DNA from: VRUE01 sp963697805
GTDB taxonomy: Bacteria; Actinomycetota; Thermoleophilia; Solirubrobacterales; 70-9
DNA length: 64,000 bases
Direction: 5' to 3'
NCBI GenBank assembly: GCA_963697805.1
Contig: CAVOPB010000003.1
Coordinates: forward strand, 372,001-436,000
Below, in pieces: positions 1-8,109 of this stretch. The position numbers were made by a program, and so were the translations under genes. Each line of letters begins with the position of its first letter. The stretch's first letter is position 1. The notes below the pieces were generated by a model that had not been told where the DNA came from, did no database searches, and worked only from the letters and a program-made list of their open reading frames with translations.

Positions 1-438
1 GTGGTCGCCGGAGTCGCAGATAACCGTGTCGCCCGGCTCGAGGATCGCGCCGATGCAGCCGACGTTGGCCTGATAGCCCGTCGTGTAGACGATCGCGTCC
101 TCCTCGTTCATCCACTCAGCCAGCTCGCGCTCGAGCTCGAGGTGCAGCGGGGTCGTCCCGTTCAGCAGCCGCGATCCGGTGACGCCGGTCCCGAACGCCT
201 CGAGCGCGTCACGGGCGCCCTGTTTCACCCGCTCGTCACCGGTCAGCCCAAGGTAGTTGTTGGAGCCGAGCATGATCGTCTCCCGTCCCTCCATCTCGAC
301 CACGGGCCCGGCCGGCGACGTCAGCAGGCGGAAGTAGGGGAGGAGGTCGTGCTCCTTTGCCGCTTCGAGCTGCTCGAGCCGATCGTGGCTGCGGGTCTTC
401 TCGAAGACGTCGGCGGCGGCGCTGGCTGACTCGCTCAT
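1..438 (-). CDS. Alpha-oxoamine synthase (AONS/KBL/serine palmitoyltransferase-like), N-terminal part
   Basis: My own reverse-strand translation from the ATG at 438 gives 146 codons that run off the left edge, so the C-terminal two thirds, including the PLP lysine, is missing. Visible family marks are a GSNNYLGL motif near residue 58, GTGVTGSRLLNGT near residue 87, and TTGYQANVG followed by a GD-H sequence near the end, all typical of fold-type I PLP enzymes that condense an acyl-CoA with an amino acid. Family members make 8-amino-7-oxononanoate (biotin), 2-amino-3-ketobutyrate or 3-ketosphinganine, and the fragment alone cannot separate these. It diverges, 38 bp away, from a GNAT-like acyltransferase, which makes a lipid role worth considering. 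No clear ribosome binding site precedes the ATG. Confidence 0.85.
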   Translation of the reverse strand, partial: MSESASAAADVFEKTRSHDRLEQLEAAKEHDLLPYFRLLTSPAGPVVEMEGRETIMLGSNNYLGLTGDERVKQGARDALEAFGTGVTGSRLLNGTTPLHLELERELAEWMNEEDAIVYTTGYQANVGCIGAILEPGDTVICDSGDH

Positions 439-476
439 GAGTCGAAAGTGTAGGTTGCGCGCGGAGCTTGATGTAG

Positions 477-1610
477 ATGGCAGGCGTCTCGATACGACCG
501 GTGTGTTCACGGCGCGACCTGAAGCGCTTCGTCAAGGTCCCGTTCGAATTGCACCGCAACCACCCCCAGTGGGTGCCGCCGTTGATCCTCGACCGGATGC
601 AGTTCCTGAACCGGAAGAAGAACCCGTACTTCGAGCATGCCGAAGCTGAGTACTTCCTCGCCGAGCGCGACGGGGTGCCGGTCGGCCGGATCACCGCGCA
701 GCTCGACCAGCGCTGGGACGAGTTCCAGGGCGGCGAGGACGGGATGTTCGGGTTCTTCGAGTCGATCGACGACCGCGAGGTCGCCGAGGGCCTCCTCTCT
801 GCCGCCGAGGACTGGCTTCGGAGCCGCGGCCGCAAGCGCCTCCTGGGGCCGATGGACTTCACCACCAACGACGAGGTCGGGCTCCTGATCGAGGGCTACG
901 ACGTGCGGCCGATGATCCTCCAGAACTGGCACCCGCGGTTCTACCGCGACCTGCTCGAAGGCGCCGGCTACGGCAAGGAGATGGACCTCCTGATGTGGCA
1001 CCTGGCGCTCGGTGAGCTGAAGGAAGGCGACCAGTTCGACGCCTCGATTCACGCCGCGGCCGAAAACGCCCTGCGCGAGGAAGGGGTGACGATCCGCAAC
1101 CTCGACAAGAGCAAGCTCGCCGAGGAGATGCGGCGCTTCACCGAGGTCTACATCGAGGCCTGGTCCGAAAACTGGGGGTTCGTGCCGCCGACCGACGCCG
1201 AGATCGAGTTCCACGCCAAATTGCTGAAACAGGTGATCGACGAGAAGTGGGCGTTCGTCGCCGAACGCGAGGGGGAGACGATCGGCGTCGCCCTCACCCT
1301 CCCCGACATCAACCAGGTGCTGGCGAAGATGGGGGGGAGGCTGCTGCCGCTCGGCTGGCTCACCTTCCTGCGCGGCAAGCCGAAGATCGACCGGGTCCGC
1401 GTCTTCGCCCTCGGCGTCAAGCACGCCTACCGCCACACCGGCGTCGCCGCCGGCCTCTACCTCAAACACCTCCAGGCGGCGAGCCCCGACGGCGTCCCCG
1501 CCGGCGAGACCGGATGGATCCTCGAGACGAACGAGCCGATGAACCGGGCGATGGAAGGCATGGGCGGCACGATCGTCAAGCGCTACCGGATGTACGAGAA
1601 GACGCTCTGA
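477..1610 (+). CDS. Large GNAT-like N-acyltransferase, YghO-type
   Basis: 377 residues, about twice the length of a simple GNAT enzyme. The N-terminus has the pattern FVKVPFELHRNHPQWVPPL, followed by LILDRMQFLNRKKNPYF, EAEYFLAERDGVPVGRI and GFFESIDD. This order is what I know from the uncharacterised YghO-like acyltransferase family. A second acetyltransferase-like half contains FVAEREGETIGVALTLPDINQ and a late GVAAGLYLKHLQ segment. No signal peptide or membrane segment is seen, so it should be cytosolic. The start is ATG 477 with only a weak GGAG upstream. It is divergent from the alpha-oxoamine synthase; in Caulobacter a GNAT-like protein acts with serine palmitoyltransferase to make ceramide, so an N-acyl transfer to a long-chain base is a reasonable but unproven guess. 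Confidence 0.7.
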   Translation: MAGVSIRPVCSRRDLKRFVKVPFELHRNHPQWVPPLILDRMQFLNRKKNPYFEHAEAEYFLAERDGVPVGRITAQLDQRWDEFQGGEDGMFGFFESIDDREVAEGLLSAAEDWLRSRGRKRLLGPMDFTTNDEVGLLIEGYDVRPMILQNWHPRFYRDLLEGAGYGKEMDLLMWHLALGELKEGDQFDASIHAAAENALREEGVTIRNLDKSKLAEEMRRFTEVYIEAWSENWGFVPPTDAEIEFHAKLLKQVIDEKWAFVAEREGETIGVALTLPDINQVLAKMGGRLLPLGWLTFLRGKPKIDRVRVFALGVKHAYRHTGVAAGLYLKHLQAASPDGVPAGETGWILETNEPMNRAMEGMGGTIVKRYRMYEKTL

Positions 1611-1709
1611 GGAAATCCCCAACTTGCGGGCTTCCGGGATCGCGCCTCCGAACTCCCCCGGCCGCATCGCTACAGTCGGCCGAGTGAGTGCGGAACACGA
1701 GGAGTTGCG

Positions 1710-2033
1710 GTGAGGGCGAAGCCCATCGAAGTGCAGGGCGAGGTCCTGGCCGAGGAGGATGTCGAGCCCGGGACCGAGCAGCCTGTCCGCGCCCTCGAGG
1801 CCTACAGGGAGCCCGGCTCGCCCGTCCTCCGCACCGAGGTCCGCACCGCCGCGCTAGCGGCGGCGGGTGGCGTGCTCGCCGGGGCCGCGACGGTCGCCGC
1901 GGTCAGGGCCGTCGGCGCCGCCACCTCCCGTGGCTCGGGACCGCGCCGGCTGCGGCGTCGGAAGGAGCAGCGGGCGGTCAACGTCGTCGCCAGCCGCTCG
2001 TTCTTGGTCGACGTGCATCTGCTCGGGCGTTGA
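1710..2033 (+). CDS. Small single-pass membrane protein of unknown function
   Basis: 107 residues from GTG 1710, with GAGG about 10 bp upstream. An acidic N-terminal region of about 45 residues is followed by one hydrophobic stretch (AALAAAGGVLAGAATVAAVRAVGA, roughly 47-70), a basic patch (RRLRRRKEQR) and a conserved-looking tail ending in SFLVDVHLLGR. I do not recognise a characterised family. The stop codon overlaps the first codon of the mini-ORF at 2030, so translation may continue into it and then into the DNA glycosylase, forming a small coupled transcript. Confidence 0.55.
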   Translation: MRAKPIEVQGEVLAEEDVEPGTEQPVRALEAYREPGSPVLRTEVRTAALAAAGGVLAGAATVAAVRAVGAATSRGSGPRRLRRRKEQRAVNVVASRSFLVDVHLLGR

Positions 2034-2101
2034 GCGCGGAGCGAGCAAGCGTGCATCTCTGGTCCTTCGCGCAGCGAGCGAAGCGCGAACAGTGGCGCTG
2101 A
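2030..2101 (+). CDS. Mini-ORF A, coupled upstream peptide of the SAERAS/RAKRE type
   Basis: 23 codons plus stop, starting at TTG 2030, which overlaps the TGA of the preceding gene. The peptide begins (M)SAERAS, contains HLW, and ends in RAKREQWR. It is closely related in sequence and layout to the mini-ORF at 9101 and more distantly to the reverse-strand one at 6433. Its TGA falls inside the start region of the glycosylase (GTG 2092, or CTG 2098 giving a CTGA overlap). All three copies sit directly before a gene and overlap its start, which suggests translational coupling or a leader-peptide role; this is inference. The TTG start is weaker evidence than the ATG starts of the other two copies. 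Confidence 0.5.
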   Translation: MSAERASVHLWSFAQRAKREQWR

Positions 2102-2979
2102 GCGCATTGACCGCGGCATACGAGACGGAGGTGGCGCCCGCCTCCCCGTTTCTGATGCCGCGCTTCGGCGGCGAGGACCGGGTCATGCGGATCGACGGTG
2201 GCGTCGCGACCAGGCTCCTCGACGTCGGCGGCAGCCCCGTCCTGGTTCGAGCCTGGCAGCCGGAATCGCGGCGCGTCGTCCTCCGCGCCGAGCCGGTCGA
2301 CCCGGACGCGATCGCCGCGCCGCCCGCGGGGGACGGCGAGCTGCGGCTCGCGGTCGAGCGAATGCGGTTCGCGCTCGGCGTCGACGACGATTTCGGCGAG
2401 TTCTTCCGCCGCTTCCGCCGCGACCCGCTGCTCGGCCCGCTCCTGCGCCGGCGGCCGCACCGCCGACCTCACCGTCGCCCCTGGCCATGGGAGGCGCTTG
2501 CCTGGGCGATCGTCAAGCAGCTGATCGAGAGTCGTCGCGCGGCATCGATTCAGCGCCGCATCGTCGGCCGCTGGGGTCGGCGTCTGGAGAGCGGAGCGCT
2601 CCGCGACGTCCCGGGGCCGGAGACCATCGCCGGCCGGGCGCCGGCCGAGCTGGAGTCGATGGGGCTGTCAGCGGGCCGATCGATCGCGCTGCGGGCGGTG
2701 GCGAGGGACATCGCGGCCGGCCGCTGCGATCCCGGCGAGCCGGTCGCCGACGCGCGATTTCTGCGGGTCCCGGAGATCGGCCCCTGGACCGTCCAGTGCC
2801 TGGGCCTGTTCGGCCGCGGCGAAGCCGACTCGCTGCCCGTCGGCGATCTGATGTTCATCAAGCTGGTCGGAAAGCTCGCCGGTTTGGGCCGTCGCGCGAC
2901 CGTCGAGGAGGTCGAGGAGTTCTTCGCGCCGTACGCGCCATTCCGCGGCCTCGCCGGGTCCTGGCTGACCGGCGTCTGA
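2092..2979 (+). CDS. DNA-3-methyladenine glycosylase II-like (HhH-GPD, AlkA family)
   Basis: 295 residues from GTG 2092. The C-terminal half has the helix-hairpin-helix glycosylase signature VPEIGPWTVQCLGLFGRG followed by LPVGDLMFIKLVG. The Asp of the GDL sequence sits where AlkA-type enzymes carry the catalytic aspartate that helps excise alkylated bases in base-excision repair. An upstream WPWEALAWAIVKQLIESRRA segment matches the family's first core helices. The N-terminal 100 residues are divergent but of the size expected for the AlkA N-domain. The start is uncertain: GTG 2092 overlaps the end of mini-ORF A by 10 bp, and a CTG at 2098 would give a four-base overlap like those of the other two mini-ORF loci. 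Confidence 0.8.
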   Translation: MALSALTAAYETEVAPASPFLMPRFGGEDRVMRIDGGVATRLLDVGGSPVLVRAWQPESRRVVLRAEPVDPDAIAAPPAGDGELRLAVERMRFALGVDDDFGEFFRRFRRDPLLGPLLRRRPHRRPHRRPWPWEALAWAIVKQLIESRRAASIQRRIVGRWGRRLESGALRDVPGPETIAGRAPAELESMGLSAGRSIALRAVARDIAAGRCDPGEPVADARFLRVPEIGPWTVQCLGLFGRGEADSLPVGDLMFIKLVGKLAGLGRRATVEEVEEFFAPYAPFRGLAGSWLTGV

Positions 2980-3053
2980 AAAGCTCGTATCAGGCGTCGA
3001 TTCAGGCGTCAGGGCATCAAGCCGGTGGCCTCGAAATGCCGATACTCAGATAA

Positions 3054-5351
3054 ATGGATCATGAGTCTGCAGGAAAGCAGTGGCCCGATGACCGGGTGAA
3101 CGAGTTTCTCGACCAGATCTCCGAGGCGGGAGAGGACTACCGCCGCCTCGTCGAGCGCCTGCCCGCGATCGTCTACGCGTGCGAGGTCGGCGAGAACGGG
3201 CGCTGGCGCTACGTCAGCCCCCAGATCGAGGAGATTCTCGGGTACACGCCGGAGGAATGGGTCGCCGACCCGACCCTCTGGGCCCGCCAGCTACACCCCG
3301 AGGACCGCGATCGCGCCCTCGCCCAGGAGCAGGAGCAGGCGGCCGGCATGAGCCGCAACGGGCGCCCGATCGATTACCGGATGAACACCCGCGAGGGCGA
3401 CCTGGTCTGGATCCTCGACGAGGCGGTGCTGGAACCGGACTCAGATGGCATCCCGGTTTGGCACGGGGTTCTCTACGACATCACCGAGCGCAAGATCGCC
3501 GAGGAGGACCTGCGCCGGGCGGTCGCCCAGCAGGCGACCGTCGCCCGTCTCTCCAGCCATGCCCTCCAGCACGGCGAGTCGGAAGCTCTGATGGACGAGG
3601 CGGTCTCGCTGATTGTCGAGATCGATGGTGTCGACGGCGCCTGCATCTGGGAGGTCGGTCGCGACGGCCGCCGCCTGCGGATGCTGGCCGGGGCCGAGAT
3701 CCAGGGGACCGACGGCAGCCGCCGGGCCTCGGCGGCGCGCAACTCGCACGCCGGAGCCGCGATCGAATCGGGCCTGCACGTGATCGTCGACGACTGGGAG
3801 ACCGAGGGGCGCTTCTCGATGCCGCCGGCGCTGCGGGTGATGGGCGTCCGCAGCAGTCTCGCGGTACCGATCGACGGGCGCGAGACCCCGTTCGGCGTTC
3901 TCGACATCCACTCCCTCGAGCCGAATCGGTTCACGCCGCAGGATGTCCACTTTGCCCAGGCCTCGGCCAACGTCCTCGCCGACGCGGTCGAGCGTCACGC
4001 GACCGACCGTGCCCTGCGGCACCGCGTCCTGCACGACTCACTCACCGGACTCCCGAACCGGACCAGCTTCGTCCAATCGCTCGAGGTCGCGCTCCAGCGC
4101 GGTGCCGTCGCCGGGACTCCGGTCGGGGTCCTGTTCCTCGACCTCGACAGCTTCAAGCTCGTCAACGACAGCATCGGCCACCATGGCGGCGATGAACTGC
4201 TGCGCGCGATCGCTCCACGTCTGCGCTCGCACCTGCGGCCGGGCGACATCGTCGCCCGTTTCGGCGGCGATGAGTTCGGGATCCTGATCGACCGCCTCGC
4301 CGACGAGGACGAGGCGATCGCGATCGCCAACCGGGTCGCCGCGGCGTTCGCCGAGCCCTACTCGATGGGCGGCGTCGAGCACTTCGTCAGTGCCAGCATC
4401 GGGATCGCCGTCGGCCGGCCATCCCGCAATGAGCCGATGGGTGCCGAGTCGCTGATCCGCGACGCCGACGCCGCGATGTACCGCGCCAAGGAGCGGGGAC
4501 GGGCCCGCTGCGAGCTGTTCGACGCTGAGATGCGGGCCCGCGCGGCGCGGCGGCTCGAGGTCGAGCGCGACCTCAGGGATGCGCTTGCCAACGATGAGCT
4601 GCGGCTGCACTACCAGCCTCTCGTCGATCTTCGCAACGGCGAGATCGTCTCGCTCGAGGCCCTGCTGCGATGGGAGCACCCGCGGCGCGGCGCGCTGGAG
4701 ACCGAGGAGTTCGTCTCGGTGGCCGAGGAGGGGGGCCTGATCGGCCCGATCGGCCGCTGGGTGGAGGCGACCGCCTGCAAGCAGGCGGTCGAGTGGCATG
4801 AGCAGCGCCCTGACCGGCGTCCGCTCGACGTCTCGATCAACGTCTCCGCCCGCCAGATCGCCCACCGCGACCTCGCCGACAACATCGCCGAGGTGCTCTC
4901 GCTGACCGGCCTCGACCCCGTCCATCTCCAGCTCGAGGTCACCGAGAGTGTCCTGGTCGAGGAGTCGGCGATGGCGACGACGACGCTCGAGGCGCTGAGC
5001 GAGCTCGGCGTCCGCCTCGTGCTCGATGACTTCGGCACCGGCTACTCCTCGCTGGCCTATCTCAGCCGCTTCCCCTTCGACGCACTGAAGATCGACCGCT
5101 CCTTCATCGAGGGGCTCGGGGTCGAGCAGGAGCGGACCGCGATCGTCGAGGCGATCATCGGGATGGCGCGGGCCCTCTCCCTCGTCGCGATCGCGGTCGG
5201 GGTCGAGAGCGAGGCCCAACTCTCCGAGCTGCGCCGCCTCGGCTGTGAGTACGGCCAGGGCCACCTCTTCTCGCGGCCGCTGCCGGCCGACGACATCACC
5301 CGGCTAATCCGCGATGGCGAGCTCGAGCTACTTGGGAATCCGGCCCGGTAG
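3054..5351 (+). CDS. PAS-GAF-GGDEF-EAL cyclic-di-GMP signalling protein
   Basis: 765 residues, soluble, with no membrane segment. Order: PAS/PAC sensor (about 30-150, ending VLYDITERKIAEEDL), GAF-like sensor (about 165-310, with SSLAVPIDGRETPFGVLDIHS), diguanylate cyclase (about 325-495) with an intact RFGGDEF near residue 401, and a phosphodiesterase EAL domain (about 510-755) with LEALLRWEHP near 534, DDFGTGYSSL near 657 and KIDRSF near 678. Both active-site signatures look complete, so the protein could make and degrade c-di-GMP. In the last EAL motif the usual AEGVE reads AVGVE, keeping the final Glu. The start is ATG 3054, with another ATG nearby at 3061. The gene converges with, and overlaps by 24 bp, the ABC substrate-binding gene. 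Confidence 0.93.
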   Translation: MDHESAGKQWPDDRVNEFLDQISEAGEDYRRLVERLPAIVYACEVGENGRWRYVSPQIEEILGYTPEEWVADPTLWARQLHPEDRDRALAQEQEQAAGMSRNGRPIDYRMNTREGDLVWILDEAVLEPDSDGIPVWHGVLYDITERKIAEEDLRRAVAQQATVARLSSHALQHGESEALMDEAVSLIVEIDGVDGACIWEVGRDGRRLRMLAGAEIQGTDGSRRASAARNSHAGAAIESGLHVIVDDWETEGRFSMPPALRVMGVRSSLAVPIDGRETPFGVLDIHSLEPNRFTPQDVHFAQASANVLADAVERHATDRALRHRVLHDSLTGLPNRTSFVQSLEVALQRGAVAGTPVGVLFLDLDSFKLVNDSIGHHGGDELLRAIAPRLRSHLRPGDIVARFGGDEFGILIDRLADEDEAIAIANRVAAAFAEPYSMGGVEHFVSASIGIAVGRPSRNEPMGAESLIRDADAAMYRAKERGRARCELFDAEMRARAARRLEVERDLRDALANDELRLHYQPLVDLRNGEIVSLEALLRWEHPRRGALETEEFVSVAEEGGLIGPIGRWVEATACKQAVEWHEQRPDRRPLDVSINVSARQIAHRDLADNIAEVLSLTGLDPVHLQLEVTESVLVEESAMATTTLEALSELGVRLVLDDFGTGYSSLAYLSRFPFDALKIDRSFIEGLGVEQERTAIVEAIIGMARALSLVAIAVGVESEAQLSELRRLGCEYGQGHLFSRPLPADDITRLIRDGELELLGNPAR

Positions 5352-6365
5352 ATAGTCGTTGCTGAGCACGTTCGACGGCGTCGGGCGGCCCGTGATCAGG
5401 CCGTGGTCACGCATCCAGAGGATGAAGTCCTCCCACTCTTCGGGATTCATTTCGCCGAAATCCGACCCGCCTTCGGAGCCCGGCTGCTTCGGCGGTTTCA
5501 GCAGCGGCAGCGTCGCCCTGACCTCGGCCGCGGTCAGCTTCGGGTCGAGGTCGGGATTGGCCGCGGTCAGCGCTTCCGTTGCGGCCTGCGGGTCGGCGGC
5601 AGCGGCGGCCGTGCCGCGCGCGAGCGCGGCGAGGAACAACCGCACGGCCCGCGGGTCTTCTTCCAGGCTCTGGCGCTCGGCGACGAACACCAACTCGTCA
5701 TAGGTGGGGACGCCGAGCTGGTCGACCGGGGTGACCACCGGGTTCCTGCCGCGCAGCCGCAGGTCGACCCCCTCGACATTGCGGAATCCCCCGAGCATCG
5801 CCTGGGCCCTACCGCCGACAATTGCCGGCAGCAGCCCGTACCCGACGTTGACCGTCGTCACGTCATTGGTCGACAGCCCGGCCCGCTCGAGGATCGTCTT
5901 CAGGTAGGCGTCCTGATATGGGATCCCGGCGGTCGCGATCGTCTTCCCTCGCAGGCCCGGGATGCCGCCGATCTTCGAGTCCTTGAGCCAGATCATCGAG
6001 GTCAGCGGGGTGTCGACGAGGGCGCCGACGGCGACCACATCGAGCCCCTTCTCCTCGGCCAGAATCACCTCCGGCTCATAGGAGATCGCGAGGTCGGTGC
6101 GCCCGGCGGCGACCTGCTTGATCGGCGCCGCCGGGTCCGACGGCGTCTGGATCGTCAGGTCGAGCCCGGCTTCTTCGAAGTAGCCGAGCTTCTGGGCCAT
6201 GTAGATCCCCGCGTGGTCGGCGTTCGGGTAGAAGTCGAGCGTCAGGGTGAACGGCTCGGCTTCGGCGCCTCCGCCCTCGCTCTTCTCGCCGCATGAGGCG
6301 AGCCCCAGAGAGATCGCCGCGACGGCGATGAGGGTCGCGACGGCCGCGGATCGGAAGCGCCTCAT
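5328..6365 (-). CDS. ABC importer substrate-binding lipoprotein, NMT1/THI5-like
   Basis: 345 residues from ATG 6365. The N-terminus is a lipoprotein signal with lipobox LASC (Cys25), so the mature protein should be anchored to the outer face of the membrane. TLDFYPNADHAGIYMAQKLGYFEEAGLDL is the NMT1/THI5 signature, closest to binding proteins for thiamine pyrimidine precursors; sulfonate or nitrate binders share the fold, so the substrate is open. It forms an operon with permease and ATPase genes upstream. The start codon overlaps the stop of mini-ORF C as ATGA, supporting this ATG. The nearby TauE-like exporter and Rrf2 regulator would fit sulfur uptake, while the FYPNADHAG motif fits thiamine. 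Confidence 0.82.
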   Translation of the reverse strand: MRRFRSAAVATLIAVAAISLGLASCGEKSEGGGAEAEPFTLTLDFYPNADHAGIYMAQKLGYFEEAGLDLTIQTPSDPAAPIKQVAAGRTDLAISYEPEVILAEEKGLDVVAVGALVDTPLTSMIWLKDSKIGGIPGLRGKTIATAGIPYQDAYLKTILERAGLSTNDVTTVNVGYGLLPAIVGGRAQAMLGGFRNVEGVDLRLRGRNPVVTPVDQLGVPTYDELVFVAERQSLEEDPRAVRLFLAALARGTAAAAADPQAATEALTAANPDLDPKLTAAEVRATLPLLKPPKQPGSEGGSDFGEMNPEEWEDFILWMRDHGLITGRPTPSNVLSNDYLPGRIPK

Positions 6366-6433
6366 GAAAATGCCTCGCGCTTCGCTCCCTCGCGAAGAGC
6401 CAGATATGGACGCTCGGTCGCTGCCGCGCTCAT
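6362..6433 (-). CDS. Mini-ORF C, coupled upstream peptide before the substrate-binding protein
   Basis: 23 codons plus stop from ATG 6433. It starts nine bases after the permease stop and ends with an ATGA overlap on the substrate-binding protein start. The peptide begins MSAAATER and ends GAKREAFS. At DNA level it aligns along its length with mini-ORFs A and B (TGAGCGCGG near the start, CATATCTGGCTCT in the middle, GAGCGAAGCGCGAGG near the end, TTCATGAG at the end), but it is the most diverged of the three. It sits inside an operon, so a classical attenuator role is less likely than coupling of permease and binding-protein translation. Confidence 0.5.
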   Translation of the reverse strand: MSAAATERPYLALREGAKREAFS

Positions 6434-6442
6434 CGGTGATTT

Positions 6443-7219
6443 CTATCGCCAAGTGACGATACGGCGCTCCGCGAGCGCGAGCAGGCCGAACAGCGCGACC
6501 GCGATCACCGACAGCACCACGACCGCCGCGAACAGCCGCGCGGTCTCGAGCTGGGCGTTGTCCTGGAGCATCAGATGGCCGAGGCCGGAGTTGGAACCGG
6601 CCCACTCGCCGAAGACGGCGCCGATCACCGCGACCGCGACCGCGATCCTGGCGCCGCTGAACGCGTAGGGGAGTGAGGTCGGCGCCTCCAGCCGCCAGAG
6701 GATCTGGAGCCGCGAGGCATCGAGGGTGCGCATCATCTTCGTCGCCTCGGGATCGACCGAGCGCAGGCCGTCGAGGGTATTGACGGTAATCGGGAAGAAG
6801 CAGATCAGAGCGACGATTGCGAGCTTCGGCCCGATTCCGAAGCCGAACCAGACGACGAGGATCGGGGCGATGACGACGATCGGGATCGTCTGCGAAGCGA
6901 TCACCAGCGGGTAGGTCGCGCGCCGCAGGGTCTCGGATAGGTGGAGGGCGACCGCGAACGCGAGCCCGGCCGCGAGGCCGCAGGCGAACCCGAGCAGCAC
7001 CTCGCGCAGGGTGACCCACGCGTTGTCGGCAAGCAGCGAGCGGTTCTCCCACAGGGAGGAGGTAATTTCGGACGGGGAGGGGACGAGGAAGTCCTCGAGA
7101 TTGAGGACGTTTGCGATCGCCCCCGTGTCGGCCGCGACCTGCCAGGCGGCGAGCAGGGCGACCAGCAGCAGCGCCGGAAGGGCCCAGGCCTTCATGACAC
7201 CTGTTCCCGTTTCGCTCAT
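6443..7219 (-). CDS. ABC importer inner-membrane permease
   Basis: 258 residues with about six hydrophobic segments, of the BPD_transp_1 family used by sulfonate, nitrate and thiamine-precursor importers. The coupling-loop region reads IGAVFGEWAGSNSGLGHLM, matching the family's EAA-type motif that contacts the ATPase. The start overlaps the end of the ATPase gene by four bases (ATGA), so the order of translation is ATPase, permease, mini-ORF C, binding protein. The size is normal for the family. Confidence 0.88.
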   Translation of the reverse strand: MSETGTGVMKAWALPALLLVALLAAWQVAADTGAIANVLNLEDFLVPSPSEITSSLWENRSLLADNAWVTLREVLLGFACGLAAGLAFAVALHLSETLRRATYPLVIASQTIPIVVIAPILVVWFGFGIGPKLAIVALICFFPITVNTLDGLRSVDPEATKMMRTLDASRLQILWRLEAPTSLPYAFSGARIAVAVAVIGAVFGEWAGSNSGLGHLMLQDNAQLETARLFAAVVVLSVIAVALFGLLALAERRIVTWR

Positions 7220-8028
7220 CGTGACCCTTGATGGAGGGCGGCCATCGCCCGCTCGCGGGCGGCGATGAAGCCCGGGTCGGTGACGGCGGCGTCGCGGTCG
7301 GCGGCGCGTGCTGTCGGGGCGCTCAACTCGGCGATCGCCCGTGCCGGCCGGGCCGAGAGGACCATCACCCGATCGGACAGATAGAGGGCCTCCTCGACGT
7401 CGTGGGTGACGAGGACGACCGTGCGGGGGTCGGTCGCAAGCGCTCCAGCCAGCCAGGCCTGCATCTCGGCCCTGGTGATCGCGTCGAGCGAGGCGAACGG
7501 CTCATCGAGGGCGAGGACCGGCTTGCCGGCGACCAGGGTGCGGAGAAAGGCCACCCGCTGCCGCATCCCGCCCGAGAGCTCGGCGGGTGTGGCCCGCTCG
7601 AAGCCGGCGAGGCCAAAGCGGTCGAACAGGAGGCCCGCCTCCCGCCTTGCCTCGGACCTGCCGACGCCGCGGTTGCGCAGCGCCAACGCGGAATTGTCGA
7701 GCGCCGAGAGCCAGGGGAGGAGCATGTCCCGCTGGGGCATGAAGGCGCAGGCGGCGAGCCGGTCGCGATCAGCGACCGCGCCTCCCACCTCGACGATCCC
7801 GGCGCTCGGCGCCTGGAGGCCCGCGATCAGCTCGAGCAGGGTCGACTTGCCGCATCCCGACGGCCCGACGATGCCGAGGACCCTGTGCGCGGGCGCGGAG
7901 AAATCGAGGCCGTCGATCGTGCTCAGCTCGCCGTAGGCGTGGCGGAGGCCGCGGACCTCGACGGCCTGATTCGCGCCGACGGAAGGCGATCCGGCCTCGG
8001 TGGAGAAATCCCTTGCTTCAGTCGGCAC
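7216..8028 (-). CDS. ABC importer ATP-binding subunit
   Basis: 270 residues if started at GTG 8028; GTG 8046 would add six. Walker A GPSGCGKST (about 55-63), a Q-loop in FMPQRDMLLPW, signature LSGGMRQR (about 151) and Walker B VLALDEPFASLDA followed by VLVTHDVEEALYLSDRV are all intact. It is typical of SsuB/TauB/ThiZ-type importer ATPases. The reading frame stays open far upstream, but that part is antisense to the TauE-like gene and is not coding. The gene diverges from the exporter gene, with an inverted repeat between their 5' ends. Confidence 0.9.
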   Translation of the reverse strand: MPTEARDFSTEAGSPSVGANQAVEVRGLRHAYGELSTIDGLDFSAPAHRVLGIVGPSGCGKSTLLELIAGLQAPSAGIVEVGGAVADRDRLAACAFMPQRDMLLPWLSALDNSALALRNRGVGRSEARREAGLLFDRFGLAGFERATPAELSGGMRQRVAFLRTLVAGKPVLALDEPFASLDAITRAEMQAWLAGALATDPRTVVLVTHDVEEALYLSDRVMVLSARPARAIAELSAPTARAADRDAAVTDPGFIAARERAMAALHQGSR

Positions 8029-8053
8029 CTTGGTATCCTGGCGCACTCCGCGC

Positions 8054-8074
8054 TCCTGACCAAAGTAGTCAGGA
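8054..8074. promoter_or_regulatory. Perfect inverted repeat between divergent ABC and TauE genes
   Basis: TCCTGAC and GTCAGGA form perfect 7-bp arms around the 7-bp spacer CAAAGTA. The site lies between the ATPase start (8028 or 8046) and the exporter start (8110). Its left arm overlaps a CTGACC that could serve as a -35 element, with CGATAA 17 bp downstream as a poor -10 candidate. It is a good candidate operator for the Rrf2 regulator at 9172, but nothing in the sequence proves that pairing. Confidence 0.5.
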
Positions 8075-8109
8075 AAGTCGATAAGCACCCTCCATTGCGC
8101 GGCACCACG

